Shown here in pieces: positions 34,485 to 42,877 of a DNA stretch of 64,000 nucleotides. Positions within the stretch are counted from its first letter, which is position 1. Every line of letters begins with the position of its first letter. The stretch is taken from contig CBDDDW010000026.1 of NCBI GenBank assembly GCA_965226805.1, forward strand, positions 192,428 through 256,427. Reading direction: 5' to 3'. Made by a program: the position numbers and the translations under genes. Origin of the DNA: CBDDDW01 sp965226805. Lineage in GTDB: Bacteria; Chloroflexota; Dehalococcoidia; Lucifugimonadales; JAGWBF01. The notes under the pieces were generated by a model. That model was not told the DNA's origin, did no database searches, and saw nothing but the letters and a program-made list of their open reading frames with translations.

Positions 34485-36004
34485 CTAAACGGATATAATG
34501 GGAGTCTATACATTATAATACACCCATGAATATAGGTTCTGGCTTCTGATTACGTAATCGTGTTGGAGGCACCTTATGGGTGACGACGAAAAGACCCCTC
34601 TCAAGCTCGACTTTGACTCCAAAGTTCGCGTGGAGTTTCGCGGTGCTACCATCACCTCAGACGCAGGACTGCTGGCGTGCAGAGAGCTTGATGACGCCCT
34701 AAGCCTGACCGACTCTGCCGACGAATTCCTCAAAGAGAGTCGAACGGGCAAAAACATCCTGCATCAGCTAATCCCACTGCTGAGACAGTCAGTCTACAGC
34801 CGCCTCGCTGGATACGACGACACCAATGATGCCGACCGCCTTTCCCAAGACCCAGCCCTGAGAGTAGTGGTAGGCTGGAAAGGCCCTGACAGGAACGCGG
34901 CCAGCACCAGCGAGATGGGTAGGTTCGAGACGGAGTTGCTGACACAAAAGGAAAACCTCAAGGGCATTGAGCGGCTGAATGTCGAATGGATAAAACGTGC
35001 ATTAGCCAAGACCGTACACAGGCGTATCATCCTGGACATCGACAGTTCGGAGAGTCCGGTGCATGGCGAGCAGGAGGAAGCAGCCTACAACGGCCACTTT
35101 GGATGCATGTGCTATCACCCCTTGTTCTGCTTCAACCAGTTTGGAGATTGCGAAGGGGCGGTTCTCAGACCAGGCAACGTCCACAGCGCCGATGGCTGGA
35201 AGGAGTTCATCAATCCCATCGTCGAGCGCTACCTGAAGCTGGCGGTGAGGCTGCTGTTTCGAGCAGACGCTGCTTTTGCCAAGCCTGAGATTTACGAGTA
35301 CCTGGAGACAAGGCATATCGGCTACGCCATAAGGCTTCCGGCGAACGAAGTGCTTCAGAAGGAAATAGCTCACCTGTTGGTACGGCCTACCGAGTGGCCC
35401 TCTCAAAAGCCCATCGTCTCGTATCACGACTTCGTTTATCAGGCCCAGAGTTGGAATGTTCCTCGAAGAGTAGTGGCCAAGGTGGAGTGGCATCAGGGAG
35501 AACTGTTCCCAAGAGTAGGCTTCATCGTAACCAACCTGAGCTATCCAACGAAGGGACTAGTCAGCTTCTACAATGGCAGAGGCACAGCAGAGCAGTGGAT
35601 TAAAGAGGGGAAATACGCCCTCAATTGGACTCGGCTCTCGTGCCATAAGTTCGTGGCTAATCAGGTGAGGCTGTGGCTATTCATCCTGGCATACAATCTG
35701 GGCAACTTCTTCAGAAGGCTGGCTCTGCCAGAAGCGATAAAGAGCTGGTCCCTGACAAGTATTCAGACGAGACTCATCAAGATAGGCGGGCGACTGGTGC
35801 GTCATGCGAGGAGGCTTGTGTTCCAGCTTGCCGAGGTGATGGTGACCAGGGAGATGTTCGATGAAATGCTGGAGCGGATAGGGAGACTTCGTTTCAATCC
35901 TGGATAGGAGCATGTGTCTGTTAGGGAATCGTGATCATATCGAGGCTGCCCTGAGCAAGGTGCGCGACTTGCAGCGTGAGGTTCGGTCTGAATAATCCGT
36001 TTAG
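34485..36004 (+). mobile_element. IS1380-family insertion sequence
   Basis: 1520 bp with 10-bp perfect terminal inverted repeats CTAAACGGAT (34485-34494) and ATCCGTTTAG (35995-36004) around one full transposase gene. The size suits IS1380. No obvious 4-bp target duplication is present, so one end may have recombined or the termini may be slightly misplaced. Confidence 0.75.
34576..35907 (+). CDS. IS1380 family transposase
   Basis: 443-aa DDE transposase. The N-terminus (KVRVEFRGATITSDAGLL; LACRELDDALSLTD) and DDTNDADRLSQDPALR are hallmarks of IS1380. Probable catalytic residues lie in IILDIDSSESPVHG (D), LLFRADAAFAKPEI (D) and YNGRGTAEQWIKEGK (E). It appears complete and starts at ATG 34576 with TTGGAGG upstream. 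Confidence 0.92.
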   Translation: MGDDEKTPLKLDFDSKVRVEFRGATITSDAGLLACRELDDALSLTDSADEFLKESRTGKNILHQLIPLLRQSVYSRLAGYDDTNDADRLSQDPALRVVVGWKGPDRNAASTSEMGRFETELLTQKENLKGIERLNVEWIKRALAKTVHRRIILDIDSSESPVHGEQEEAAYNGHFGCMCYHPLFCFNQFGDCEGAVLRPGNVHSADGWKEFINPIVERYLKLAVRLLFRADAAFAKPEIYEYLETRHIGYAIRLPANEVLQKEIAHLLVRPTEWPSQKPIVSYHDFVYQAQSWNVPRRVVAKVEWHQGELFPRVGFIVTNLSYPTKGLVSFYNGRGTAEQWIKEGKYALNWTRLSCHKFVANQVRLWLFILAYNLGNFFRRLALPEAIKSWSLTSIQTRLIKIGGRLVRHARRLVFQLAEVMVTREMFDEMLERIGRLRFNPG

Positions 36005-36169
36005 AGCCTTTCCCAGTGGTTTGGAGACCCTGTTTCTCTAGATGAAGTGATATTAGCGCGGTTGGTGGCAGTTGACAACTTCAGCAGGCGATCTTATAGT
36101 CTGGACTGTCTCAGGATGGTGTGTTTATGAAAGCACTGGATTCCATCTGGGAAATATCGGTTAAGTAGA

Positions 36170-37525
36170 GTCCCAGGAAGTGGTGTAACAAGAGTAGAGG
36201 GTCTGGATGAAGAGAGACCACCACGTCATCCTTAGCGGGCAAAGACGAGCCTGAGAAAGGAGGACAACGGTGGTCAAGGAAAGGATGGACCTGCTTGAGC
36301 TAATGCGCAAGAGGGGAGTCGACGGTGACGTGGACTTTCTACGAGAGGCACTGAGAGTGCTGGTCGAGGAGATCATGGAGGCTGATGTGTCATCGAGGAC
36401 CGGTGCTGGGTATGGAGAACGCAACCCTGAGCGGGTGACCCAGCGCAACGGGTACCGGTCTCGAGCATGGGACACTCGCGTAGGGACCATGGAGTTGCAG
36501 ATACCCAAGCTGAGGGAGGGGAGCTACTTTCCGAGCCTGCTGGAGCCACGGCGTCGCAGCGAGCGAGCTCTGCTGGCGGTGATCCAGCAGGCGTATGTGG
36601 AGGGTGTATCGACGAGGCGAGTGGATGATCTGGTCAAGGCTCTTGGGTGCGAGGGTATCTCAAAGAGCCAAGTGTCGCGTATCTGCCAGGAGCTGGACGG
36701 GGTGGTGGAGAGCTTCCTGGGTCGGCCGCTGGACGGCGGATCATATCCCTACCTGTGGCTGGACGCACTAACCCAGAAGGTCAGAGAGGCCGGTAGGATA
36801 GTCAACGTCAGCGTGGTGGTGGCGACGGCGGTCAATAGCGAGGGCAAGCGTGAGATCGTTGGGATGGACGTGGGTACCAGTGAAGACGGCGCCTTCTGGT
36901 TAGCCTTCCTGCGCTCACTGGTCGCCAGGGGCCTCGGCGGGGTGGAACTGGTGGTATCGGACGCTCATCAGGGACTCAGGGATGCCATCGCAACTGTCTT
37001 CGGTGGGGCCAGTTGGCAGCGGTGCCGCACCCACTTCATGACCAACCTGCTCACTCGGGTCCCCAGGAGCGCTCAGCCCTGGGTGGCCACCATGGTACGC
37101 ACCATCTACCAGCAGCCGTCCCCTCAGGAAGTGCATGCCCAACTCGAGCGGGTGATTGCTCAGCTCCAGGACCCGTTCCCACAGGTCGCCTCTCGACTGG
37201 ACGAGGCTGGACCCGACGTCCTGGCCTTCTCCAGCTTCCCACTCGCCCACTGGAAGAAGATCTGGTCCAACAACCCCCTGGAGCGTCTCAACAAGGAGAT
37301 ACGGCGCCGCACCGATGTGGTGGGCATCTTCCCTAACCGCCCAGCTGTCCGTCGCATGGTCGGCGCCGTCCTAGCTGAGCAGCACGACGAGTGGGCCGTC
37401 GGCCGTCGATACATGACACAGGAGGTAACCACCTCCAACGAAGCTCTACCCAGAGCCGAACTCGCAGAGGCAGCGGCCTAGACAATATCAACAGGATGAC
37501 GTACTCTTACACCACTCTATGGGAC
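36170..37525 (+). mobile_element. IS256-family insertion sequence
   Basis: 1356 bp with imperfect 19-bp inverted ends: GTCCCAGGAAGTGGTGTAA at 36170-36188 and its inverted partner at 37507-37525 (16 of 19 match). One complete transposase lies inside. A clear target-site duplication was not found. It sits 165 bp to the right of the IS1380 copy. Confidence 0.78.
36270..37481 (+). CDS. IS256 family (mutator-type) transposase
   Basis: 403-aa transposase. The mutator-family landmarks are TQRNGYRSRAWDTRVGTMEL, IPKLREGSYFPSLLEPRRRS, the signature VVSDAHQGLRDAI (second catalytic D), WQRCRTHFMTNLL (C/H motif) and the final WSNNPLERLNKEIRRRTDV (catalytic E). The first D is in YLWLDALTQKV. No frameshift. 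GGAGG precedes the start. Confidence 0.95.
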   Translation: MVKERMDLLELMRKRGVDGDVDFLREALRVLVEEIMEADVSSRTGAGYGERNPERVTQRNGYRSRAWDTRVGTMELQIPKLREGSYFPSLLEPRRRSERALLAVIQQAYVEGVSTRRVDDLVKALGCEGISKSQVSRICQELDGVVESFLGRPLDGGSYPYLWLDALTQKVREAGRIVNVSVVVATAVNSEGKREIVGMDVGTSEDGAFWLAFLRSLVARGLGGVELVVSDAHQGLRDAIATVFGGASWQRCRTHFMTNLLTRVPRSAQPWVATMVRTIYQQPSPQEVHAQLERVIAQLQDPFPQVASRLDEAGPDVLAFSSFPLAHWKKIWSNNPLERLNKEIRRRTDVVGIFPNRPAVRRMVGAVLAEQHDEWAVGRRYMTQEVTTSNEALPRAELAEAAA

Positions 37526-37634
37526 GTGACCACCGGACAACAATCGCCAATATAGGCGATAGCACTGAACGTCCCTTCCTTCGGCGTTCCGAAGTCACTT
37601 AGACCCTGTAACATCAAAGTTCAGTGTGTGGGCT

Positions 37635-37923
37635 GTTCCAAAAGTCCTTCACGTCCACTTTGTCCCTTCCTTGCCTGCTACTAGCTGGCCTGCTTCTCTT
37701 CCAAAAGCCGGTCAAGGTCCTCCGTTCTAATCAGGGCTACGTTTCCCAGCCGCGTGATTGGTAGCTTGCCAGATTGTACCCATCGCCGAATCGTCAGCCG
37801 ATTCTTCTTCAACTTAGTCGCAACCTCACCTAGTGTATAGAAGGTCCCTGAAGTCACAGAACCACCCCTTCTGGAACAGAAGCAGAGGTTGTTCCAAAAG
37901 TGGCTTGGGAATAGGACTTTTGG
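37635..37923. repeat. Short direct and inverted repeats framing an excisionase-like gene
   Basis: TGTTCCAAAAGT occurs as a direct repeat at 37635-37646 and 37890-37901. CCAAAAGTCCT (37639-37649) is repeated inverted as AGGACTTTTGG (37913-37923). They surround the small DNA-binding gene at 37681-37857 and could be its operators or recombination sites. Confidence 0.5.
37681..37857 (-). CDS. Excisionase-type helix-turn-helix protein
   Basis: 58-aa protein with the MerR-like/HTH_17 fold: FYTLGEVATKLKKNRLTIRR, WVQSGKLPITRLGN and IRTEDLDRLLEEK, the shape of Xis/BldC-like DNA-binding proteins. The start is GTG 37855-37857, with GGGGTGG 4 nt upstream; a much longer in-frame extension has no similarity to this fold. 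No integrase is adjacent, only IS256 on one side and CoA-transferase genes on the other. It may be an orphaned regulator from a mobile element. Confidence 0.7.
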   Translation of the reverse strand: MTSGTFYTLGEVATKLKKNRLTIRRWVQSGKLPITRLGNVALIRTEDLDRLLEEKQAS

Positions 37924-37972
37924 TGCAAAGCCCCTTTGGCCGGAGAGGACCGAGGAGAGGGGAGGCACCGCC

Positions 37973-39391
37973 TCAATCTGCCCGCTCGTATGGGTGAAAG
38001 TCGGCGGGCCTCTGGACGATGCGTTGGACGAATATACCCGGCGTAACCACCGCGTCGGGGTCCAGCTCCCCAACCTCCACGATCTCGTCCACCTCCGCTA
38101 TTGTGATTGCCGCGGCAGGCGCCATGACGGCGTTGAAGTTGCGGGAGGTCCCTCTATATACCAGGTTGCCCATCCGGTCGGCCTTGTGGGCCCGGATGAG
38201 GGCATAATCACCTCGGATGGCATGTTCCAGCACGTACTCTCTCCCGCCGAACGCACGGGTCTCTTTGCCCTCCACGATGGTCGTACCTACCCCAGTGGGC
38301 GTATAGAAGGCCGCCACTCCGTTTGCTCCTGCCCTGATGCGTTCCGCCAGAGTGCCCTGAGGTACAAGCTCGAGATCCACCTCGCCCCGCTTATACATTA
38401 CCTCGAAGGCGTTGGGTCTTGAAGGAGAGGGCGAGACTGGGAATGACGCGACCGCCTTACCTACCTGGCCATTCTCTACCAGCAGGCTATGGTCTATGGT
38501 GATAAGGCCTGGAGGAGTACCGAACCCCGCCACTCGGGCTATGCCCGCCGTATTGCTCACGAGAGTTATGTTCTTCGCTCCCTGGTCTCTCAAAGCCGTG
38601 ATCAAGTACTGGGCCATGCCCCCTGGGCCACCGAAGCCATCCATCAGCACCACGGCGCCATCTGGCATATCGGCCAGGGCCTCGGCGCCGCTGGCGAAGA
38701 CCTTATCCGCCCGAACTCCCGCGGGCTGGGAGAAAGCCATCTCCCTTAGGTCCTGGTCCACGATAAGGCCGGCCTCGGTAATTTCTTGCACCTCCCCGAC
38801 GTTCCAACCCGGAGCTATCTCCTTGAGGATCAGACCTTCTTGCACCACCCGCATAACGGCTATGTCGGTCACGATGAGGTCTACGCAGCCACTTCCGGTG
38901 ACGGGGTAGGTGCACTCCCTTACGATCCTCGGGGCCCGGTCCCGCGTGGTATGCTCCATCATCACGACCAGCGATTTCGCTCCGGCGATGATGTCCGCAG
39001 GTCCTCGGAGTCCCCTTGGGCCGCTACCGGGTTCCTCCCGGGCAGCGAGGTCTCCCCTCTCGGAGACCTGGGCCCCCTCTACCAGGACCACGTCCACATG
39101 CCCGCCCCTTATCATGCCGAAGGAGTCGGCCGCGTGAACTATTGCGCCGCCGGGGCCGACACCCATGGGATCGCCTCCAGCGTCTACCAGATCGGGCTCC
39201 TCGGGCCCTCGCTCGGGACCGGCGGCGCCTCCCACGACCCCATTCTCCGTGTGGAAGACCACTCCTCTGTCCAGCGGCACATACTCCATGACCGTGGAGG
39301 GCAGCCCAGCCCCGATGGTGGCTACTTGGCCAGGCTGGAGCTCAGCGGCGACCCTGACGGCCAAGAGCTCAAGGCTGATCCGATCACTCAT
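37973..39391 (-). CDS. Fused CoA transferase, beta (B) then alpha (A) subunit
   Basis: 472 aa. Residues about 1-215 match the B subunit of family I 3-oxoacid CoA transferases, with the catalytic glutamate E49 in VFHTENGVVGGA. Residues about 222-472 match the A subunit (DKVFASGAEALADMPDGAVV, GTLAERIRAGANGVAAFYTP, DRMGNLVYRGTSRNFN, ITIAEVDEIVEVGELDPD). It moves CoA between acyl donors and acceptors, e.g. succinyl-CoA to a 3-oxoacid. The B-A order is the reverse of many natural fusions. The ATG at 39391 overlaps the stop of the upstream A-like gene by 8 nt, so both proteins should be made together. Confidence 0.88.
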   Translation of the reverse strand: MSDRISLELLAVRVAAELQPGQVATIGAGLPSTVMEYVPLDRGVVFHTENGVVGGAAGPERGPEEPDLVDAGGDPMGVGPGGAIVHAADSFGMIRGGHVDVVLVEGAQVSERGDLAAREEPGSGPRGLRGPADIIAGAKSLVVMMEHTTRDRAPRIVRECTYPVTGSGCVDLIVTDIAVMRVVQEGLILKEIAPGWNVGEVQEITEAGLIVDQDLREMAFSQPAGVRADKVFASGAEALADMPDGAVVLMDGFGGPGGMAQYLITALRDQGAKNITLVSNTAGIARVAGFGTPPGLITIDHSLLVENGQVGKAVASFPVSPSPSRPNAFEVMYKRGEVDLELVPQGTLAERIRAGANGVAAFYTPTGVGTTIVEGKETRAFGGREYVLEHAIRGDYALIRAHKADRMGNLVYRGTSRNFNAVMAPAAAITIAEVDEIVEVGELDPDAVVTPGIFVQRIVQRPADFHPYERAD

Positions 39392-40088
39392 CGGGGCCAC
39401 CTCCCGCCCGCACGATTCTATCTATGTATATAGCCGGCGTGATCACCAACTCCGGGTCCAGGTCTCCGGGTTCGACTATCTCATCCACCTCCACGATCGT
39501 TACCGCTGCCGCGGTAGCCATAACGGGGTTCCAGTTCCGTTGGGTCCTCCTGTATACCAGGTTTCCAAGGGTATCCGCCGTGTGGGCACGAAGAAGGGCG
39601 AAGTCCGCTTGGAGGGATACCTCCAGGGAGCAGGGAACGCCGTCGATGACCCGCTTCTCCTTCGTAGGGTCGATGGCATCACCCCCATGCGCGGGCAGGA
39701 AGACCCCCCCAAGGCCCGCCCCCCCGGCGCGGATCCGCTCCGCCAGGGTCGCCTGAGCCACCATTTCGACCTCCAGTTCCCCCGAGCGCCGGCGATCCAT
39801 GGGTGCGGCTGCGGCAATTGGGCTCGAACGTATAGGGGTGGCCGTGATCACCTTGCGGACGCGCCCGGCAGCGACCAGCCTTGCCACGTCGTGCAGTTCT
39901 GGGTCATTAACGTACCACGGTCCGCTGATGCAAGTGAGGCCGCGAGCGGCCTGCCTGAGAAGAGCCCTCACAAGGCCCTGGGGAGTGCCTGGTACCGCGT
40001 ACCCGCCTACCATTACGACGGCGCCATCGGGTATGTCCGCTACAGCCGCGTCGGCACTGGAGAACACTTTGTCGGAGGGCAAAGTCAC
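39384..40088 (-). CDS. CoA transferase subunit A homologue
   Basis: 234-aa protein similar along its length to the C-terminal (A) half of the next gene: DKVFSSADAAVADIPDGAVV, ATLAERIRAGGAGLGGVFLP, DTLGNLVYRRTQRNWNPVMA, VDEIVEPGDLDPELVITPAI. It lacks a B-subunit partner of its own, although the coupled downstream gene contributes B plus a second A. It may replace the fused A domain for another substrate, or form a mixed oligomer. An IS481-like element lies immediately upstream (about 70 bp), which could have replaced its promoter region. Confidence 0.85.
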   Translation of the reverse strand: MTLPSDKVFSSADAAVADIPDGAVVMVGGYAVPGTPQGLVRALLRQAARGLTCISGPWYVNDPELHDVARLVAAGRVRKVITATPIRSSPIAAAAPMDRRRSGELEVEMVAQATLAERIRAGGAGLGGVFLPAHGGDAIDPTKEKRVIDGVPCSLEVSLQADFALLRAHTADTLGNLVYRRTQRNWNPVMATAAAVTIVEVDEIVEPGDLDPELVITPAIYIDRIVRAGGGPDE

Positions 40089-40159
40089 TACCTCGCGATT
40101 TCTCCAGTGAATTCTAACAGGGATCGGAAGCAGCGTGAAGCGCGTGTACTCGTCCAGTA

Positions 40160-41280
40160 GATTAGTGACACTTGACCTCCTTCAGGGTGGGATGTGATAT
40201 GGTGGAAGTGTATGGGGAAGACGGGACGCCGGGTGATATGCCTGCCGTTCCGTTTTCTTTGTCCGGTGGGTGATCCAAGAGCCAGCGCTGCCAGAACGCC
40301 CAGGGGGTTAGGTACCCCAGTGCCTGATGGGGACGCACAGTATTGTAGATACGTTCCCAGGCCAGCAGCTCCCGGTTGAGGGGAGCCACTTCCAGGGAGA
40401 AGTCGTTGACCTCATAGAACTCTTCTGTATGGGTGCGTTGGGCCCGCTCCACACAGCCGTTGAGCTTGGGGGATCGGGGTGGCAGCACAAAGAGCTTCAG
40501 TTCCCGGCGCTGGCATTCCATCTCAAAGGCCGCCTGGAACTCAGAGCCACCATCCACTTGGATGGCCCTTATAGGGAAGGGCATCCGCTCCAGGAGGCGC
40601 TCCAAGAAGCCCGCCGCCGTGGTAGCAGTGGCTCTGGTGTGGGCTTCCACCACATCCCAGCGGGAGACCACATCGCGGGCAGTGAAGTGCTTCAGGACCA
40701 TCCCAGGCAGTGGGCGTATATCCAGAGTGTCCACCTGAACTAAGTCTCCCGGCTTCTTTACCTCATATCCTTTGGGCTTGCGCACGGCGTAGGTACGACG
40801 CCAAGCCGCTTACGGGTGGGAATACCATTGCGGAGCGGCTCCTTGAGCACCCCACGGGCCTTCAGGTGGCTCAGGATACGTCCCACCATGGAGGTGGACA
40901 CCTCCCAGCCCCTCTCCCTTAGCAGCACTGCCAACTTGTCTTTCCCCCACCTTGGATACTGCTCTCTCAGATGTAACACTGCTAGAGCCAGCTCCCGAGA
41001 CCAGCTAGGCCGACGTAGCCGCTTGGGCTTATGGGAACGCTCTTCCAGGCTGCTGAGATCCCTGGAGTTGTACCGTCCCTTCCACCGATAAAAGGTCTGC
41101 CGGCTGATGCCAAAGTAGCGACAGGTCAATGCGGCGTTTCTATAGGTGCGGTAATGGTCCATCCACTTCAATCTGGCCTTGGCCATCCTGCTGATCCCCT
41201 GCACCCTGCTTATACCTTTGGTACCTGTTCCTCTCGTTCCTACTATCTTCATGATGACACTATTCTAAGTGTCACTCATC
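40160..41280 (-). mobile_element. IS481-like insertion sequence (transposase frame broken)
   Basis: About 1.1 kb with 14-bp terminal inverted repeats GATNAGTGACACTT (40160-40173 and 41267-41280, one mismatch). It holds one transposase gene split by a frameshift. No convincing target duplication. Confidence 0.75.
40162..41252 (-). pseudogene. IS481-like transposase, frameshifted
   Basis: The N-terminal part (40758-41252) has helix-turn-helix segments (ALTCRYFGISRQTFYRWKGR; SSLEERSHKPKRLRRPSW). The C-terminal part (40162 to about 40800) has the integrase core: VQVDTLDIRPLPG (D), RAIQVDGGSEFQAAFE (D), SPKLNGCVERAQRTHTEEFY (E). The two are in different frames. Without the shift near 40795-40815 the sequence would read through RRTYAVRKPKGYEVKKPGD, so a single-base indel explains the break. 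No slippery heptamer is present, so programmed frameshifting is unlikely. Confidence 0.82.
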
Positions 41281-41422
41281 ATTATGAACGAGATCAGCGC
41301 TACCCCCGGGCCTCGAACTGTTCCGCGGGCATCCGTCTCCCAGTTGGAGAGGGACCGCAGGTGAGGGCCGCCTTGACCCTCCACTCGGTCCTCCCGTACA
41401 ATCGGCGATAGGGGGCTATTCC

Positions 41423-42748
41423 ATGTTTGAATCCTTGACCGATAAGCTCAACGGCATTTTCCAGCGTCTCACCGGCAAGGGCCGGCTAACGGAAAAGGAC
41501 CTGGACGAGGCACTGAGGCAGATCCGTCTGGCGCTGCTTGAGGCCGACGTGAATTTCAAGGTTGCGCGGGAGCTGGTGAACCGGGTCCGCGAGCGGTCCT
41601 TGGGCAAAGAGGTGCTGGAAAGCCTTACGCCTGGCCAGCAGGTGGTGAAGGTCGTCCACGAGGAGCTGACGGCCATCCTGAGCGGAACCGACCACAAGCT
41701 GGCCCAGGCCGGTAGCCCCCCGACGGTCCTGATGCTCGTGGGCCTACAGGGCACCGGCAAGACCACTACCGCCGCCAAGCTGGCATACCACCTGCAGCAG
41801 CGGGGGCAGAGGTCTCTGCTCATAGCCGCCGATCTGCGCAGGCCCGCCGCCATCCAGCAGCTGGCAACCCTCGGCAAGGAATTGGACATTCCGGTGTACA
41901 AGGAAGGCACCTCCTCCACGGCGGTCAAGGTCGCCAGGGCCGGGGTCAAACAGGCCCGGCAGATGGGCCTGGGCGCGGCCATTATCGATACCGGCGGCAG
42001 GCTGCACATGGACGAGGAGATGATGGTGGAGTTGGAGGAGGTGAGGGCTGCCGTGTCTCCCGACGAGGTGCTCCTCGTGGTGGACGCCATGGCCGGCCAG
42101 GACGCCGTAACCTCTGCCCAAGAGTTCCACCAGCGCGTGGACCTCTCGGGACTGATAATGACCAAGCTCGACGGGGACGCTCGAGGTGGAGCCTCCATCT
42201 CCATCACCCAGGTCACGGGCGTGCCCATAAAGTTCATCGGCTCTGGTGAGCGGACTTACGCTCTGGAGCCCTTCTATCCGGACAGGCTGGCCTCCCGCAT
42301 CCTCGGCATGGGTGACGTGCTGACCCTGATCGACAAGGCCCAGCAGACCGTGGATGAGAAACAGGCCAGGGAGATGGAGAGGAAGCTACTCACGGCGACT
42401 TTTGACCTGGAGGATTTCCTGGAGCAGTTCCAGAGCGTGAAGAAGATGGGCTTCACCCAGATCCTGGAGCTGATACCCGGCTTCTCTCAGATGAAGAACC
42501 GTCTCCCCGAGGAATTCGACGAAAAGCAACTGGTCAAGTTCGAGGCGGTCATACGCTCCATGACCCCGGAGGAGCGCCACAATCCAGACATCCTGAACGG
42601 CAAGCGGCGGCGGCGCATCGCCATGGGCAGCGGCACCACGCCTCAGGACGTGAACCAACTCCTTAACCAGTTCCGCCAGGCCCAGAAGCTGATGAAGCAG
42701 ATGTCCCGCATGCGCAACCCCCGCGACCTCCAGGGGCTGTTCCGGTAG
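41423..42748 (+). CDS. ffh: Signal recognition particle protein (SRP54)
   Basis: 441-aa GTPase that binds signal sequences of nascent membrane and secreted proteins. N domain 1-85 (MFESLTDKLNGIFQRLTGKG), G domain with VGLQGTGKTTTAAKLA (107-122), ADLRRPAAIQQL, DTGGRLHMDEEMM and TKLDGDARGGA. A methionine-rich M domain follows from about 325, with SGTTPQDVNQLLNQF and MKQMSRMR for RNA and signal-peptide binding. Size and order match Ffh. Likely monocistronic, ending at the hairpin at 42784-42818. The SRP RNA gene was not found in the window. Confidence 0.96.
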   Translation: MFESLTDKLNGIFQRLTGKGRLTEKDLDEALRQIRLALLEADVNFKVARELVNRVRERSLGKEVLESLTPGQQVVKVVHEELTAILSGTDHKLAQAGSPPTVLMLVGLQGTGKTTTAAKLAYHLQQRGQRSLLIAADLRRPAAIQQLATLGKELDIPVYKEGTSSTAVKVARAGVKQARQMGLGAAIIDTGGRLHMDEEMMVELEEVRAAVSPDEVLLVVDAMAGQDAVTSAQEFHQRVDLSGLIMTKLDGDARGGASISITQVTGVPIKFIGSGERTYALEPFYPDRLASRILGMGDVLTLIDKAQQTVDEKQAREMERKLLTATFDLEDFLEQFQSVKKMGFTQILELIPGFSQMKNRLPEEFDEKQLVKFEAVIRSMTPEERHNPDILNGKRRRRIAMGSGTTPQDVNQLLNQFRQAQKLMKQMSRMRNPRDLQGLFR

Positions 42749-42783
42749 CTCGGGAATTCAAAACGCTAATGGCTTCAGCGCCA

Positions 42784-42818
42784 CTGAAGGCGGACCAGCA
42801 CAGCCGGTCCGCCTTCAG
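42784..42818. terminator. Hairpin between convergent genes (bidirectional terminator)
   Basis: Perfect 13-bp arms (42784-42796 and 42806-42818) with a 9-nt loop, 36 nt after ffh and 60 nt before the end of the convergent gene. No long T-run in either direction. Confidence 0.65.
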
Positions 42819-42877
42819 GGTCTCGATTATGTCGGGCACAGGTTCTGAGATTTAGACGGCCCAGTCCCGCACCGCGC

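Noticed and set aside
40758..40815. Programmed frameshift in the IS481-like transposase
   Set aside because: No A-AAA-AAG or similar slippery sequence at the overlap; a simple indel explains it.
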